NCBI GenBank assembly: GCA_964392085.1
Contig: CAYMOV010000029.1
Span: forward strand, 1 to 27,847
Source of the DNA: CAYMOV01 sp964392085
Lineage (GTDB): Bacteria; Oederibacteriota; Muellerivitia; Muellerivitales; Muellerivitaceae
DNA: 27,847 nucleotides
Direction: 5' to 3'
Shown: piece after piece, positions 15,326 to 23,887 of the stretch
Layout of the letters: each line of letters opens with the position of its first letter
How positions within the stretch are numbered: position 1 is the first letter of the stretch
The notes under the pieces: generated by a model
The model's database searches: none
What the model saw: the letters and a program-made list of their open reading frames with translations, nothing else
What the model was told of the DNA's origin: nothing
Made by a program: the position numbers and the translations under genes

Positions 15326-15391
15326 CAAAACCACGCAAAGCAAACCCATTCACCACAAAGGTCACCACCCGTCAGGCTTCGTCTGAGGGCG
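15326..15391 (+). repeat. Direct repeat, first copy upstream of PPK2
   Basis: A 66-base unit running from CAAAACCACGC to TCTGAGGGCG. It is repeated with few changes at 15470-15536. It includes TTCACCACAAAGGTCACC, a segment shared with 5111-5235. An imperfect hairpin TCAGG...TCTGA lies in its second half. Confidence 0.75.
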
Positions 15392-15469
15392 TAAACGAGT
15401 TCACGAAGGGAAGCCTTGGATTTATTGGCTTTATCCCATAGGCATTCTGGGTGAACTTAGAGCCTCTTA

Positions 15470-15536
15470 CAAAACCCCGCAAAGCAAAACTCGTTCACCA
15501 CAAAGGTCACCACCCGTCAGGATTCGTCTGAGGGCG
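15470..15536 (+). repeat. Direct repeat, second copy upstream of PPK2
   Basis: Near-identical to 15326-15391, about 144 bases downstream of it. The two copies bracket a T-rich stretch resembling the 5150-5190 part of the other repeat. No promoter of the sigma-54 type was found in 15300-15603. Confidence 0.75.
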
Positions 15537-15545
15537 ATGACCTCG

Positions 15546-15590
15546 GTTTACGCCCCTAGCCGAAGGCTAGCGGGTGGTGGTTCAAAATGC
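15546..15590 (+). repeat. Hairpin-containing repeat end, copy near 15.5 kb
   Basis: GTTTACGCCC followed by CTAGCC-GAA-GGCTAG (15556-15570) and GGGTGGTGGTTCAAAATG. The copy at 5190-5235 has CAGCC-GAA-GGCTG in the same place. The stem bases differ between copies but remain paired, so the fold rather than the sequence is kept. Confidence 0.7.
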
Positions 15591-15603
15591 CTGGTTGGGT
15601 GAC

Positions 15604-15822
15604 TTAGGGCTGTTCGGGGCGGTTCTCGCCGTCGTTGGGGGGAGGGCCCGGGAACATCGCGTCCTGCTTGTTCCTCCGGTTCCGGTACCACAAAAAGGCC
15701 ACGAGGATCACCAGGGCCGTCGCCAAGATCCAGACCGCCAGGTGCAGATACATCGGCCCCGTGATGCCCTCGGACCTCCAACCTTGCTGCCAACCGTCAA
15801 TCCACCCTTGGGATACAGCCAT
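15604..15822 (-). CDS. Small single-pass membrane protein, twin B
   Basis: A 72-residue protein with a Trp/Gly-rich N-terminus (GWIDGWQQGWRSEGITG), one hydrophobic helix at about 26-46, a basic YRNRRNK stretch and a conserved tail DAMFPGPPPNDGENR. It is a close paralog of the protein at 15962-16180, with identical length and the same tail. The basic side suggests the proline-rich tail is cytoplasmic. GGAGG precedes the ATG. The family is not recognised. It lies downstream of a P-type ATPase and could be an accessory subunit, but only the neighbourhood supports this. Confidence 0.8.
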   Translation of the reverse strand: MAVSQGWIDGWQQGWRSEGITGPMYLHLAVWILATALVILVAFLWYRNRRNKQDAMFPGPPPNDGENRPEQP

Positions 15823-15863
15823 TTCGAGCCTCCGTTCGTTTCGCCGTCGCCGGCGTCCTACCC

Positions 15864-15887
15864 GGCGGCCCGGTCAAAGGGCCGTCC
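15864..15887 (-). repeat. Leader hairpin before twin B
   Basis: GGCGGCCC and GGGCCG(T)CC flank a 7-base loop, 41 bases upstream of the start codon. Similar hairpins precede twin A (16223-16245) and the ATPase (18814-18836). The next leader bases (CCGGGT-x-GGACGCCGGCGA on the coding strand) are also shared with twin A. Confidence 0.6.
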
Positions 15888-15961
15888 TCAACCTCGCATC
15901 AAGGCCTTTTTTTAGCGGGGTGGTGGAAAAGCCGGACTGAATGGGCTTTTCCAGCCCCCGG

Positions 15962-16180
15962 TTAGGGCAGTTCCTGCCGGTTCTCGCCGTCGTTGGGGGG
16001 AGGGCCCGGGAACATCGCGTCCCGCCTGCTCTTCCGGATCCGGTACCACTGGAAGATCGCCGTGACCAGCAAGGCCGTCACCGCGAGGCCGATCGCCAGG
16101 TGCCAAACCATCGTCCCGGTGATGCCCTCCGTCGTCCAACCGTGCCTCCAACCGTCCAGCCAACTTTGTGATTGGTCCAT
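15962..16180 (-). CDS. Small single-pass membrane protein, twin A
   Basis: A 72-residue paralog of the gene at 15604-15822. It has the same architecture: a Trp-rich amphipathic start (SWLDGWRHGWTTEGITG), one membrane helix (about 25-45), basic YRIRKSRR and the tail DAMFPGPPPNDGENR. AAAGGA precedes the ATG. It lies 88 bases after the P-type ATPase and is probably in the same transcript. The duplication includes the leader hairpin. The function is unknown. Confidence 0.8.
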   Translation of the reverse strand: MDQSQSWLDGWRHGWTTEGITGTMVWHLAIGLAVTALLVTAIFQWYRIRKSRRDAMFPGPPPNDGENRQELP

Positions 16181-16222
16181 TTCGTTTTTTCCTTTCGTCT
16201 CGCCGTCGCCGGCGTCCGACCC

Positions 16223-16245
16223 GGCGGCCCACCCATTGGGCCGCC
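16223..16245 (-). repeat. Leader hairpin before twin A
   Basis: A perfect stem GGCGGCCC (16223-16230) / GGGCCGCC (16238-16245) with a 7-base loop, 42 bases upstream of the start codon. No U-run follows on the transcribed strand, so it is more likely an RNA-stability or processing element than a terminator. Confidence 0.6.
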
Positions 16246-16268
16246 CTCATCCCCGCAGGAGGTCCTTT

Positions 16269-18761
16269 TTAGGCCGGCTGGGCCGCCCCTAGGGCCGCGG
16301 GAATCGGACCCGCCGCCCCGGCTTCCCCGACCCGCCGGCGGATCATCGCCACCTTCACCGCGTCGTTCACCCCGAGGCAGGCGACGACCGCGTAGAGCGC
16401 CACCGTGAGCAAAAGCCATGGCGGCAACGGTTTGAGTCCCGGGAGCCCCACGTAGGTCAGGCCCGTTCCCAGGATCCCCTCCGCCAGGAGGGCCCCCAGG
16501 AAGGTCCGGCTGGGCCAGGTCGCCCAGAACCCAAGCCGTTCCCGGGCTGAGAGGATGGAGAGCAGGGCGAAGTCGAGGAGCAGCAGGTAGCTGAAGGTGG
16601 TGAGGGCGTCGGGGTTGTCCGACAACCCGAAACGGGTCCAACCGAACCAAAGGAAAAGGAGGGTCTCGGCGGTCATCAGGAGGCCCAAGACGATGGATAC
16701 CCCGATGTACCCCCCAATGGCCCAGGTTTCGGGTTTCGGGGAGGGCCGGACGCGGTCGGTGGCCAGCGAGATTTTCGCGAAGTCCGTCATGAAGACCAGC
16801 AGGAGCATCGAGAAGGCCGAAACCGCGAACCGGCCGGTCACGACATAGGAGACCGCCACGAACGACGATTTCAGGATCGTCCGGCTGATCTTGTTCATGA
16901 TCCAGGTCAGGACCCGCTGGTAGATGGCCCGTCCCTGCCCCACCAGCTCCAGGATGTTGGTCAACCCCGGCTCGGTCAGGACCACGCTGGCGGCGCCCTT
17001 CGCCACGTCGGTGGCCGTGCTGACCGCGATCCCCACCTCGGCCTGGCGGAGGGCGGGCGCGTCGTTGACGCCGTCCCCGGTCATGCCCACTACGCGGCCC
17101 GCGTCCTGGAGGCCCTTGACGACGGTGAACTTGTCGTCCGGGAAGACCTCGGCGAATCCGTCGGCCCCCTCCAGCAAATCCGTCGTACCGGACCGGGGAT
17201 GGGACCCGGCCGCCTTCAAGTCCGCCATGGGGAGGATCTTGGGCAACCCGACCCCCCGGCCGGTTTGGAGCGCCACGGGCAGGGCGTCGCCGGTCAACAT
17301 CTTGACTCCCACGCCCAGGGCGTTGATCTCGGAGACCAGTTGCCGCGCGTCCGGCCGGAGCGGATCCTCCAGGGTCACCAAGCCGAGGAGGACCGGGGGC
17401 CCGTTCTCGGGGCCGCGCGCCACCGCCAGGGTGCGGAACCCCTTTTGGGCCGCCTCGGCGACCCGGGCTTCCAACGGTGGAACCGCCTGGGCGGGGAGTC
17501 CGCAGGCCTCCACGAGGGTCCGGAGGGCCCCCTTCATCACGCGCCACCGGACGCCGCCCTGTTCGACGACCGCCTCCGTCCGGCGGTTCTTCGCGTCGAA
17601 TGGGGCGAAGGAGACGCTCGTCGCCTTCGGCGCCCCGCCGGGAAGGGCCTGGGCGGCCTGGAGGAACGCCCGGTCGATGGGGTCCTGGTCCGATTCCTTG
17701 GACGCCCAGGCCCCCGCGGCCAAGGCATCGGCCTCGGACGCGCCGCCCAGGGGGATCACCCCGGTGACGGAGAGCAGGTTCTGGGTGATCGTGCCGGTCT
17801 TGTCCACGCAGAGGACCTCCATCGTGGCCGCGTCCTCCACGGCGCTGAGGCGCGTGACGAGGACGCCCTTTTTCGCCAGCTCCCTCGACCCGACCGCCAT
17901 GCTGACCGTGAACATGATCGGGAGCGCGGTCGGGACCGCGCTCAACAGCAGGACGAGCATGAGCGGGAGCGTCCCCAGGAGCGGGACGCCCCGGACCAGG
18001 GACAGGACCGCGACGAGGGCCACCAGGACGCCCACGACGGCGAAGAGCGCCCGCACGATCTTGGCCACCACGGCCTCGATGTGGAGCTTGGGCCGGGCCT
18101 CCTGCACCAGCGCGGTGGTGCGGCCGTAGAGGGTCCCGGCCCCGGTGGCGAGGACCGCGCCGTTCCCCTCGCCCCAACGGACGACGGACCCGGCCCGGAG
18201 CGTGCCGCCCGGCGCCTTGTCGGCGTCCTTCGACTCGCCGGTCAAGGCCGACTCGTCCGCTCCCAGGGCGCCGGTCAGGAGTTGGATGTCGGCGGGAACC
18301 AGGTCCCCCGGGCGGATCCGGACCAGGTCGCCCGGCACCAGGTCCCGGGCCGGCACCACCTGCCATTTGGAATCCCGCAGGACGCGGACGTTGACCTGCA
18401 GCCGTTTTCGGAGGGCTTCAACGACCCCGGCAGCACGGTGCTCCTGGGTGAAGGCCACGACGGCGTTGATGACCAGGAGGACGCCCACCACGGCGAGGTC
18501 GGAGGTGTTCCCAAGGTAAGCCGAAAGCGCCATGATCAACTCGAGCATCCAGGCCGACAGGCCCCAGAACTTTGCGAGGAACGCGAGGACCGGGTGGCTT
18601 TTCGGTGCGGCCGTCTCATTGAAACCGTGTTCCTTCCGGCGGGTCTCCACCTCGGCCTGGGAAAGCCCCACGGCGGGGTCCAGGCGGAGCGCCGCGAGGG
18701 TCTCGGGGACCGGGGCGGTCGGTGGGTCGGGGCCCGGGACAGGCTTCGCTTCGGGTGTCAT
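16269..18761 (-). CDS. P-type ATPase, plasma-membrane proton pump (P3A) type
   Basis: An 830-residue cation-pumping ATPase. It shows the actuator loop with LTGES, the phosphorylation site CVDKTGT (Asp about 320), the ATP-domain KGA segment and the hinge TGDGVNDAPAL. The helix before the phosphorylation site reads PTALPIMFTVSMAVG, as in plant, fungal and prokaryotic P3A proton pumps, and lacks the CPx of heavy-metal pumps. The expected role is ATP-driven H+ export, or ATP-dependent pH and potential control. The N-terminus is proline-rich and has a typical cation-ATPase N domain. The second ATG (18761) has GGAGG at proper spacing and is preferred over 18767. The C-terminus is short, without the long autoinhibitory tail of plant pumps. 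It follows glucan phosphorylase by 101 bases. Confidence 0.9.
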   Translation of the reverse strand: MTPEAKPVPGPDPPTAPVPETLAALRLDPAVGLSQAEVETRRKEHGFNETAAPKSHPVLAFLAKFWGLSAWMLELIMALSAYLGNTSDLAVVGVLLVINAVVAFTQEHRAAGVVEALRKRLQVNVRVLRDSKWQVVPARDLVPGDLVRIRPGDLVPADIQLLTGALGADESALTGESKDADKAPGGTLRAGSVVRWGEGNGAVLATGAGTLYGRTTALVQEARPKLHIEAVVAKIVRALFAVVGVLVALVAVLSLVRGVPLLGTLPLMLVLLLSAVPTALPIMFTVSMAVGSRELAKKGVLVTRLSAVEDAATMEVLCVDKTGTITQNLLSVTGVIPLGGASEADALAAGAWASKESDQDPIDRAFLQAAQALPGGAPKATSVSFAPFDAKNRRTEAVVEQGGVRWRVMKGALRTLVEACGLPAQAVPPLEARVAEAAQKGFRTLAVARGPENGPPVLLGLVTLEDPLRPDARQLVSEINALGVGVKMLTGDALPVALQTGRGVGLPKILPMADLKAAGSHPRSGTTDLLEGADGFAEVFPDDKFTVVKGLQDAGRVVGMTGDGVNDAPALRQAEVGIAVSTATDVAKGAASVVLTEPGLTNILELVGQGRAIYQRVLTWIMNKISRTILKSSFVAVSYVVTGRFAVSAFSMLLLVFMTDFAKISLATDRVRPSPKPETWAIGGYIGVSIVLGLLMTAETLLFLWFGWTRFGLSDNPDALTTFSYLLLLDFALLSILSARERLGFWATWPSRTFLGALLAEGILGTGLTYVGLPGLKPLPPWLLLTVALYAVVACLGVNDAVKVAMIRRRVGEAGAAGPIPAALGAAQPA

Positions 18762-18813
18762 TTCCATCCTCCATCTTTAGTCTGTTCAGGTCGGTTCCCG
18801 CGGGATCCAACCC

Positions 18814-18836
18814 GGCGGTCCGGTCACTGGGCCGCC
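18814..18836 (-). repeat. Leader hairpin before the P-type ATPase
   Basis: GGCGGTCC / GGGCCGCC with a 7-base loop, 52 bases upstream of the start. It is the third copy of the hairpin found before twin A and twin B. One pair is a wobble, and the loop GGTCACT is close to GGTCAAA of the twin B copy. Confidence 0.55.
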
Positions 18837-18862
18837 CCCAACCGTTCACCGACTTCCCGCGC

Positions 18863-21406
18863 TCACCGTTGCCAAAGGATCCGGGATTCCTCCAACGGCA
18901 CCGAGACGCCCATGAGGCTCGGCACCACGCGCGCCGTGAAATCCCCCGCCGGGCGGCTGGACGGGATCTCCACCCGATAGGTGAAGACACCGGCCGAACC
19001 GTCGACGGGATCGTCCCGACGCAATTCATGGCGTTCCGGGCCGCCGCCCCCGGTCCCCTCGGCGTAAAGCTCGACCCGCACCGCCTCCGGGGCGAGGTCA
19101 CCGAGATGGACCCGCGCCTCAAAGCCCAGTTGGCCGTCCCGGGATTCGACCTTCCAACCGTCGAAGCGCATTCGGCCCCACTTCCGGTCCAATTCGCGCC
19201 GCCACTTGAGGATTTCCACGCCCTTCGCGCCCCGGCCCGCCGAACGGTCCCGGTAGGCGGCCGCGGCCGGGAGGTAGTGCCTCTCGGTGTATTCACGGAC
19301 CGTCCGGTTGGCGGAGAAATACGGCGTCAACCGGGCCATGCTTTCCCGCATCCTCCCGACCCAGGCCCGGGGGATGTCGTTGGCGTCCCGGTCGTAGAAT
19401 TCGGGGATCACTTCCCGCTCGAGCCGCTCGTAGAGGGCCGCAGCCTCGACCGCGTCCCAGGCGAGGTCCTCACCGTGTTCCCGTCCGTCCCCCAACGACC
19501 AACCCACCTCGGGGCAGTAGGCCTCGGCCCACCAACCGTCCACTTCCGAGAGGTTGAGCCCCCCGTTGACGAGAACCTTCATGCCGCTCGTGCCGCAGGC
19601 CTCCCAGGGCCTCCGGGGCGTGTTGATCCAGACGTCGACCCCCCGGACGAGCTGTTCGCTGAGGAGCATGTTGTAGTCGTCGAGGAAGACCACATGGGCC
19701 CGGGCCTCGGGCCGTTGGGTGAACCGGATCCATTCCCGGATCAACGCCTGCCCCGCGAGGTCCGAGGGATGGGCCTTGCCGGCCAGGATGAGCTGGACCG
19801 GCCGGTGGGTGTCGGTCAATAGGCGGAGCAGTCTTTCGGGGTCTTGCAGGAGCATGTTGGGGCGTTTGTAACTGGCGAAGCGGCGGGCGATCCCCAGGGT
19901 CAAGGCCTTGGGGTCGAACAGGCCCTTCGCCCCTTCCACGGCCTCCCCAGGGGCCCCGGAGGCCGCCAGTTGCCTGGACAACCGTCCCCGGGTGTACTCC
20001 ACCAGGTTTTTCCGCGAGAGGGAGCGGAACCGCCACAATTCGTCGTCCGGGATCTTGCGTATGTCCTGGTCCATGGTTTCAGTCGGCCTCATCCAACGGT
20101 CCTTGCCGCAGGCCTTCGTCCAGAGGTCGTCGGAGGCCGCCGAGTCCCAAGTCGGCGTGTGGACGCCGTTCGTGACGTAGTCGATGGGCACCTCCGGCGT
20201 CGTCCAACGCGGGAACAGGGGCTCGAAGAGGTGGCGGCTCACCTGCCCGTGCAGGCGGCTGACGCCGTTGACCGCCCCACTGCCGCGGATGGCCAGGTAA
20301 GCCATGTTGAAATGCTCCAGGGGATCGTCCGGGTCCCGGCGGCCGAGGGCCAACAGGTCCGGGAGCGTCAAGCCGAGCTTCGTGGCGTAGCGGCCCAGGT
20401 ATTGTTCGATGAGCGCGGGGGAAAAACGGTCGAACCCGGCCGCCACCGCGGTGTGCGTCGTGAAGAGGTTGCCCGCGCGCGTCACGGCCAGGGCCTCGTC
20501 GAAGGGCCGCCCGGTCTCCTCCATGAACTCCCGGGCGCGCTGCAACACGGCGAAGGCCGCGTGGCCCTCATTGAGGTGGCAGACGCTCGGCTTGAGGCCG
20601 AGCGCGCGCAGGAGGTTCCATCCCCCGAGCCCCAGCACCATCTCCTGCTTCAGGCGCAGCTCCGGCCCGCCCCCGTACAGTTCGCTGGTGATCCCCCGGT
20701 GCGCCGGGTGGTTCGCGATGTCGTTGCTGTCCAATAAATAGAGCTTCACCCGGCCGACCTGGACCTGCCAGGCCCTCAACCAAACCGAATAGGCGGGCAA
20801 GGTGATTTCCAACCTCAACCACTCGCCGTTCGGCTGGCGGAGCGGCGTGATCGGCAGTTGGCCCGGGTCGTTGTAGGGGTACAGGGCCTGTTGGGCCCCC
20901 GACCGGTCGATCAACTGCCTGAAATAACCCTGTTGGTAGAGCAGGCCCACGCCGACCACGGGCACGCCCAGGTCGCTGGCGGCCTTGAGCTGGTCCCCCG
21001 CCACGTTGCCGAGGCCGCCCGAGTAGATCGGGAGGGCCTCGCTGAGCATGAACTCCATGCTGAAGTACGCCACGCAGTCCAGCGGCGTGTCGGGATGTTC
21101 CTTCTGGAACCACGCGGGTTCGCCCTCCACCTGCTTTTTGGACCGCATCAGGTCGTCGATCCGTCGGCGGAAGACGGGATCGGCGAGGAGGTTTTGGACC
21201 TTCTCCCGGGAGACCGTCTGCAGGACGTCGAAGGGATGGTGCGTCAGGTCCCAAAGGACCGGATCCAATTGCCGCCAGAGCCCGTCGGCGGAATGGTTCC
21301 AGGACCACCGCAGGTCCAACGCGAGTTCCGACAACGCCTCGTAGCCTTTTTGGAGGTCGGGCGGGAAACCCTGGGTCGGGTCCACCGGGGGGATCGGGGC
21401 GATCAT
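18863..21406 (-). CDS. glgP: Alpha-glucan (glycogen) phosphorylase
   Basis: An 847-residue GT35 phosphorylase that releases glucose-1-phosphate from glycogen or maltodextrin using phosphate and pyridoxal phosphate. The PLP lysine is K610 in GTSGMKVLVNG, followed by the usual NLSEVDGWWAEAY block. The active-site loop PIYSGGLGNVAGDQLKAASDLG near the N-terminus is also typical. The order and length match the bacterial/archaeal alpha-glucan phosphorylase subgroup rather than the 800-residue E. coli GlgP type. The last 100 residues form the beta-rich domain seen in this subgroup. The start lies 49 bases after the transaldolase stop, with a weak ribosome site. It sits in an operon with transaldolase and acetate kinase, so its product likely feeds sugar-phosphate breakdown. 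Confidence 0.93.
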   Translation of the reverse strand: MIAPIPPVDPTQGFPPDLQKGYEALSELALDLRWSWNHSADGLWRQLDPVLWDLTHHPFDVLQTVSREKVQNLLADPVFRRRIDDLMRSKKQVEGEPAWFQKEHPDTPLDCVAYFSMEFMLSEALPIYSGGLGNVAGDQLKAASDLGVPVVGVGLLYQQGYFRQLIDRSGAQQALYPYNDPGQLPITPLRQPNGEWLRLEITLPAYSVWLRAWQVQVGRVKLYLLDSNDIANHPAHRGITSELYGGGPELRLKQEMVLGLGGWNLLRALGLKPSVCHLNEGHAAFAVLQRAREFMEETGRPFDEALAVTRAGNLFTTHTAVAAGFDRFSPALIEQYLGRYATKLGLTLPDLLALGRRDPDDPLEHFNMAYLAIRGSGAVNGVSRLHGQVSRHLFEPLFPRWTTPEVPIDYVTNGVHTPTWDSAASDDLWTKACGKDRWMRPTETMDQDIRKIPDDELWRFRSLSRKNLVEYTRGRLSRQLAASGAPGEAVEGAKGLFDPKALTLGIARRFASYKRPNMLLQDPERLLRLLTDTHRPVQLILAGKAHPSDLAGQALIREWIRFTQRPEARAHVVFLDDYNMLLSEQLVRGVDVWINTPRRPWEACGTSGMKVLVNGGLNLSEVDGWWAEAYCPEVGWSLGDGREHGEDLAWDAVEAAALYERLEREVIPEFYDRDANDIPRAWVGRMRESMARLTPYFSANRTVREYTERHYLPAAAAYRDRSAGRGAKGVEILKWRRELDRKWGRMRFDGWKVESRDGQLGFEARVHLGDLAPEAVRVELYAEGTGGGGPERHELRRDDPVDGSAGVFTYRVEIPSSRPAGDFTARVVPSLMGVSVPLEESRILWQR

Positions 21407-21455
21407 GGGGACACCGGGGACCAGGCCGACGGCTTCCCCGTCCGGGGGTCGGGGT

Positions 21456-22592
21456 TCAAGGTTTGGCCGCCGGGGGCTGTTGGGCCCGTTGGGCCAGGAT
21501 TTCCAGGAGCCGGTCGAACGATTTCAGGAATCCCTCGACGCCCTCGTCCTCGAGTTGTTGCGTCACGAAATCCAGGCTGATGCCCAGTTCGGTCAGCCGT
21601 CCCAACGCCTTTTGGGCCTCCGGCAACCCCTGGTCCAGCCGGACCCGGGGGTTGCCGTGGTCCCGGTAAGCCTCCAGGGTCTTGACCGGCACCGTGTTGA
21701 TGGTCTCCGGGCCGATGAGTTCCTCGATGTACTTCACGTCGCTGGCGGCGGGGTCCTTCGTGCCGGTGCTGGCCCAGAGCAGGCGCTGGGGCGTGGCGCC
21801 CTGGGCGGCCAAGGGCTTGAAGCGTTCGCCGCCGAACAGTTCCCGGTAGGCTTGGTAGGCCAGCTTCGCGCTGGCGACGGCGACTTGGCCGAGCACCATC
21901 TTCACGACATCCGTCTTGGAGCCGCCCAGGCCGTTGCATTCCTCAAGCTGGGGATCGACCTTGGCGTCGATCCGGCTGACGAAGAAACTGGCCACGGAGG
22001 CCGAGCGCCGGACCGGATCCCCGCAGGCCACGCGTTCCTCGAGCCCCGAGAGGTAGGCCTCGACCACCTGGCGGTAACGGGGCAGGCCGAAAAGCAGGGT
22101 CACGTTGACGTTGATCCCTTCCCGGGTGAGCTGGTGGATGGCGCCGAGTCCTTCCACGGTCCCCGGCACCTTGATGAGGACGTTGGGGCGGGCCAAGTCG
22201 GCCCATAGGCGGCGGGCCTCCCGGATCGTGCCCTGGGTGTCGCGCGCCAGGTGGGGATTGACCTCCAGGCTGACGTACCCATCCCGGCCCTCCGAGGAGT
22301 CGTAAACCTGCCTGAAATCGTCCGCGGCGGCCTGGACGTCCGATCGGCTCAGGGCCTCATAGGTCGTCCGGGCATCCTTTCCCTCCGCCGCCAGGGTCCG
22401 GATGTCCCGGTCGTAATCTTGGCTTTCCGAGATTGATTTCTCGAAGATGGCGGGGTTCGAGGTCATCCCCCGCAAACCGTCCTCCTCGATCATTCGGCAC
22501 AGGTCGCCGCTGGTGAGGAGGTCCCTCCGGATGAAATCGAGCCAAAGGGATTGGCCCAGCGTCCCCAGTTGCCTCAAGTGGTTGGTTTTCAT
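21456..22592 (-). CDS. tal: Transaldolase
   Basis: A 378-residue transaldolase of the non-oxidative pentose phosphate pathway, exchanging a dihydroxyacetone unit between sugar phosphates. The Schiff-base lysine is K141 in NVLIKVPGT. Other family segments are LWLDFIRR (Asp19), TSNPAIFEK, INVNVTLLF and LLWASTGTKDP. Length and motifs fit the longer transaldolase subgroup often found fused or linked to phosphoglucose isomerase. The ATG overlaps the acetate kinase stop by four bases (ATGA), so translation is probably coupled. Confidence 0.94.
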   Translation of the reverse strand: MKTNHLRQLGTLGQSLWLDFIRRDLLTSGDLCRMIEEDGLRGMTSNPAIFEKSISESQDYDRDIRTLAAEGKDARTTYEALSRSDVQAAADDFRQVYDSSEGRDGYVSLEVNPHLARDTQGTIREARRLWADLARPNVLIKVPGTVEGLGAIHQLTREGINVNVTLLFGLPRYRQVVEAYLSGLEERVACGDPVRRSASVASFFVSRIDAKVDPQLEECNGLGGSKTDVVKMVLGQVAVASAKLAYQAYRELFGGERFKPLAAQGATPQRLLWASTGTKDPAASDVKYIEELIGPETINTVPVKTLEAYRDHGNPRVRLDQGLPEAQKALGRLTELGISLDFVTQQLEDEGVEGFLKSFDRLLEILAQRAQQPPAAKP

Positions 22593-23887
22593 GGCGGCAG
22601 ACCCCTTTTCAAGTTTTGGGTTCCGTTCGGGACCGGTTCCCCGGGGACCCGAAGGTGGTCGGCGGCGGGGCGCGCCCCCCCGGCGGAAGCCGTCGGGGCC
22701 TCCCCGAGCCCGAGCAGCCGCACCACCGACCGGGCGAGGGTGATTTCCTCGTCCGTCCGGATGACGCGGACCGCGACGCGGCCGCCGGCGGTCGAGACCA
22801 ACCCCCCGTTCGTCCTGTTCCTTTTTTCGTCGAGTTTCACGCCCAGGAACTCGAGTCCTTGGCAGATCCTCGAGCGCACCGGCGGGCAGTTCTCGCCGAT
22901 CCCCCCGGAGAAGACCAAGGTCTCCAGCCCGCCCAACGCCGCCGCGTAGGCGCCGATGGTTTTCTTCGCTTGGTAGCAGAACAACTCGACCGCTTCCGCC
23001 GCCCGGACGTCGGTCTCTTCCAGGGCGAGGAGGTCCTTCATGTCGGAGGTGGTCTCCGAGACGCCGAGCAGGCCGGATTCGTGGTTCACCATCCGCCCGA
23101 AGGCCATGGGGGACATCCCCTCCTTCCGGGCCAGGTACGCGGCCAAGCCCGGGTCCAGGTCGCCGGAGCGTGTCCCCATCGGGATCCCCGCCGTCGGCGT
23201 GAACCCCATGCTGGTGTCCCGGCTTTTGCCGCCCTCCAGGGCCGCCAGGCTGGCGCCGGCGCCGAGGTGGGCGAGGATGACGCGGCCCTGGGCCGCCTCC
23301 GCCCCGGCCGTACGCGCCAACTCCCCCAGGAGGTACTCATAGGACAGCCCGTGGAACCCGTAGCGCCTCAGGCCCTGCTCCTCGTAACGCCGGGGGATCG
23401 CCAATTGGCGGGCCGCCCGCGGCATGTCCCGGTGGAAATGGGTGTCGAAGCAGGCCACCTGGGGCAGGGCCGGGAATCGGCGGTGGAAGGACTCGGCCAG
23501 GAGGATCTCCAGGGGCAGGTGGTCGGGGTCGAAGAGGCTGAACCGGCGCAGTTCCGCGAGCATCTCCCGGGAGATCCGCTCCGGGGCCCCGTACTGGGGG
23601 CCGCCGTGCACCACGCGGTGGCCCACCGCGGCCAGGGAGTCGCGGCCGTCCCGTTCCTCGATCCACCGGATCAGGGCCCCCACCGCGGTCCGGAAATCCG
23701 GCGCCGGGATGGGCCTCGAGGCCGTTTCAGCCCGGTCGAGGCCGCTTACCTGGAGGACGGAATCCGCGCTCCCGATGCGGTCCAGCGAGCCCCCCAGGAG
23801 GCGCTGGGGCGGGTCGCAGGCGTCGAAGACCGCGAACTTGATGCTCGAGGAACCTCCGTTGACCGTCAGGACGCGTTGGGGGCTCAT
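22589..23887 (-). CDS. ackA: Acetate kinase
   Basis: A 432-residue acetate kinase: acetyl phosphate + ADP to acetate + ATP. Signature residues include N10 in VNGGSSSIKF, R91 in GHRVVHGG, D148 in CFDTHFH and H179 in YGFHGLSYEY. The nucleotide-binding segment HLGAGASLAAL and SGGIGENCP follow. About 30 residues at the C-terminus (rich in Pro, Ala and Gly) extend beyond the usual 400-residue enzyme. No phosphotransacetylase or phosphoketolase is in the window, so the source of acetyl phosphate lies elsewhere. Four-base ATGA overlaps occur at both ends, with the HAD gene upstream and tal downstream. Confidence 0.95.
   Translation of the reverse strand: MSPQRVLTVNGGSSSIKFAVFDACDPPQRLLGGSLDRIGSADSVLQVSGLDRAETASRPIPAPDFRTAVGALIRWIEERDGRDSLAAVGHRVVHGGPQYGAPERISREMLAELRRFSLFDPDHLPLEILLAESFHRRFPALPQVACFDTHFHRDMPRAARQLAIPRRYEEQGLRRYGFHGLSYEYLLGELARTAGAEAAQGRVILAHLGAGASLAALEGGKSRDTSMGFTPTAGIPMGTRSGDLDPGLAAYLARKEGMSPMAFGRMVNHESGLLGVSETTSDMKDLLALEETDVRAAEAVELFCYQAKKTIGAYAAALGGLETLVFSGGIGENCPPVRSRICQGLEFLGVKLDEKRNRTNGGLVSTAGGRVAVRVIRTDEEITLARSVVRLLGLGEAPTASAGGARPAADHLRVPGEPVPNGTQNLKRGLPP

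Noticed and set aside
15326..15536. Two direct repeats considered as a CRISPR array
   Set aside because: Only two 66-base units are present, they have internal homology to dispersed intergenic repeats, and there are no further repeat-spacer units or cas genes.
15300..15603. Possible sigma-54 promoter for PPK2 (AGCAA...CACC on the plus strand)
   Set aside because: The GC-to-CC spacing is 11 or 12 bases rather than 10, and the bases belong to the dispersed repeats.
16078..18366. 762-codon minus-strand frame overlapping the P-type ATPase
   Set aside because: It is the same strand in a different frame, dominated by Gly, Arg and Pro. The ATPase frame has all P-type motifs.
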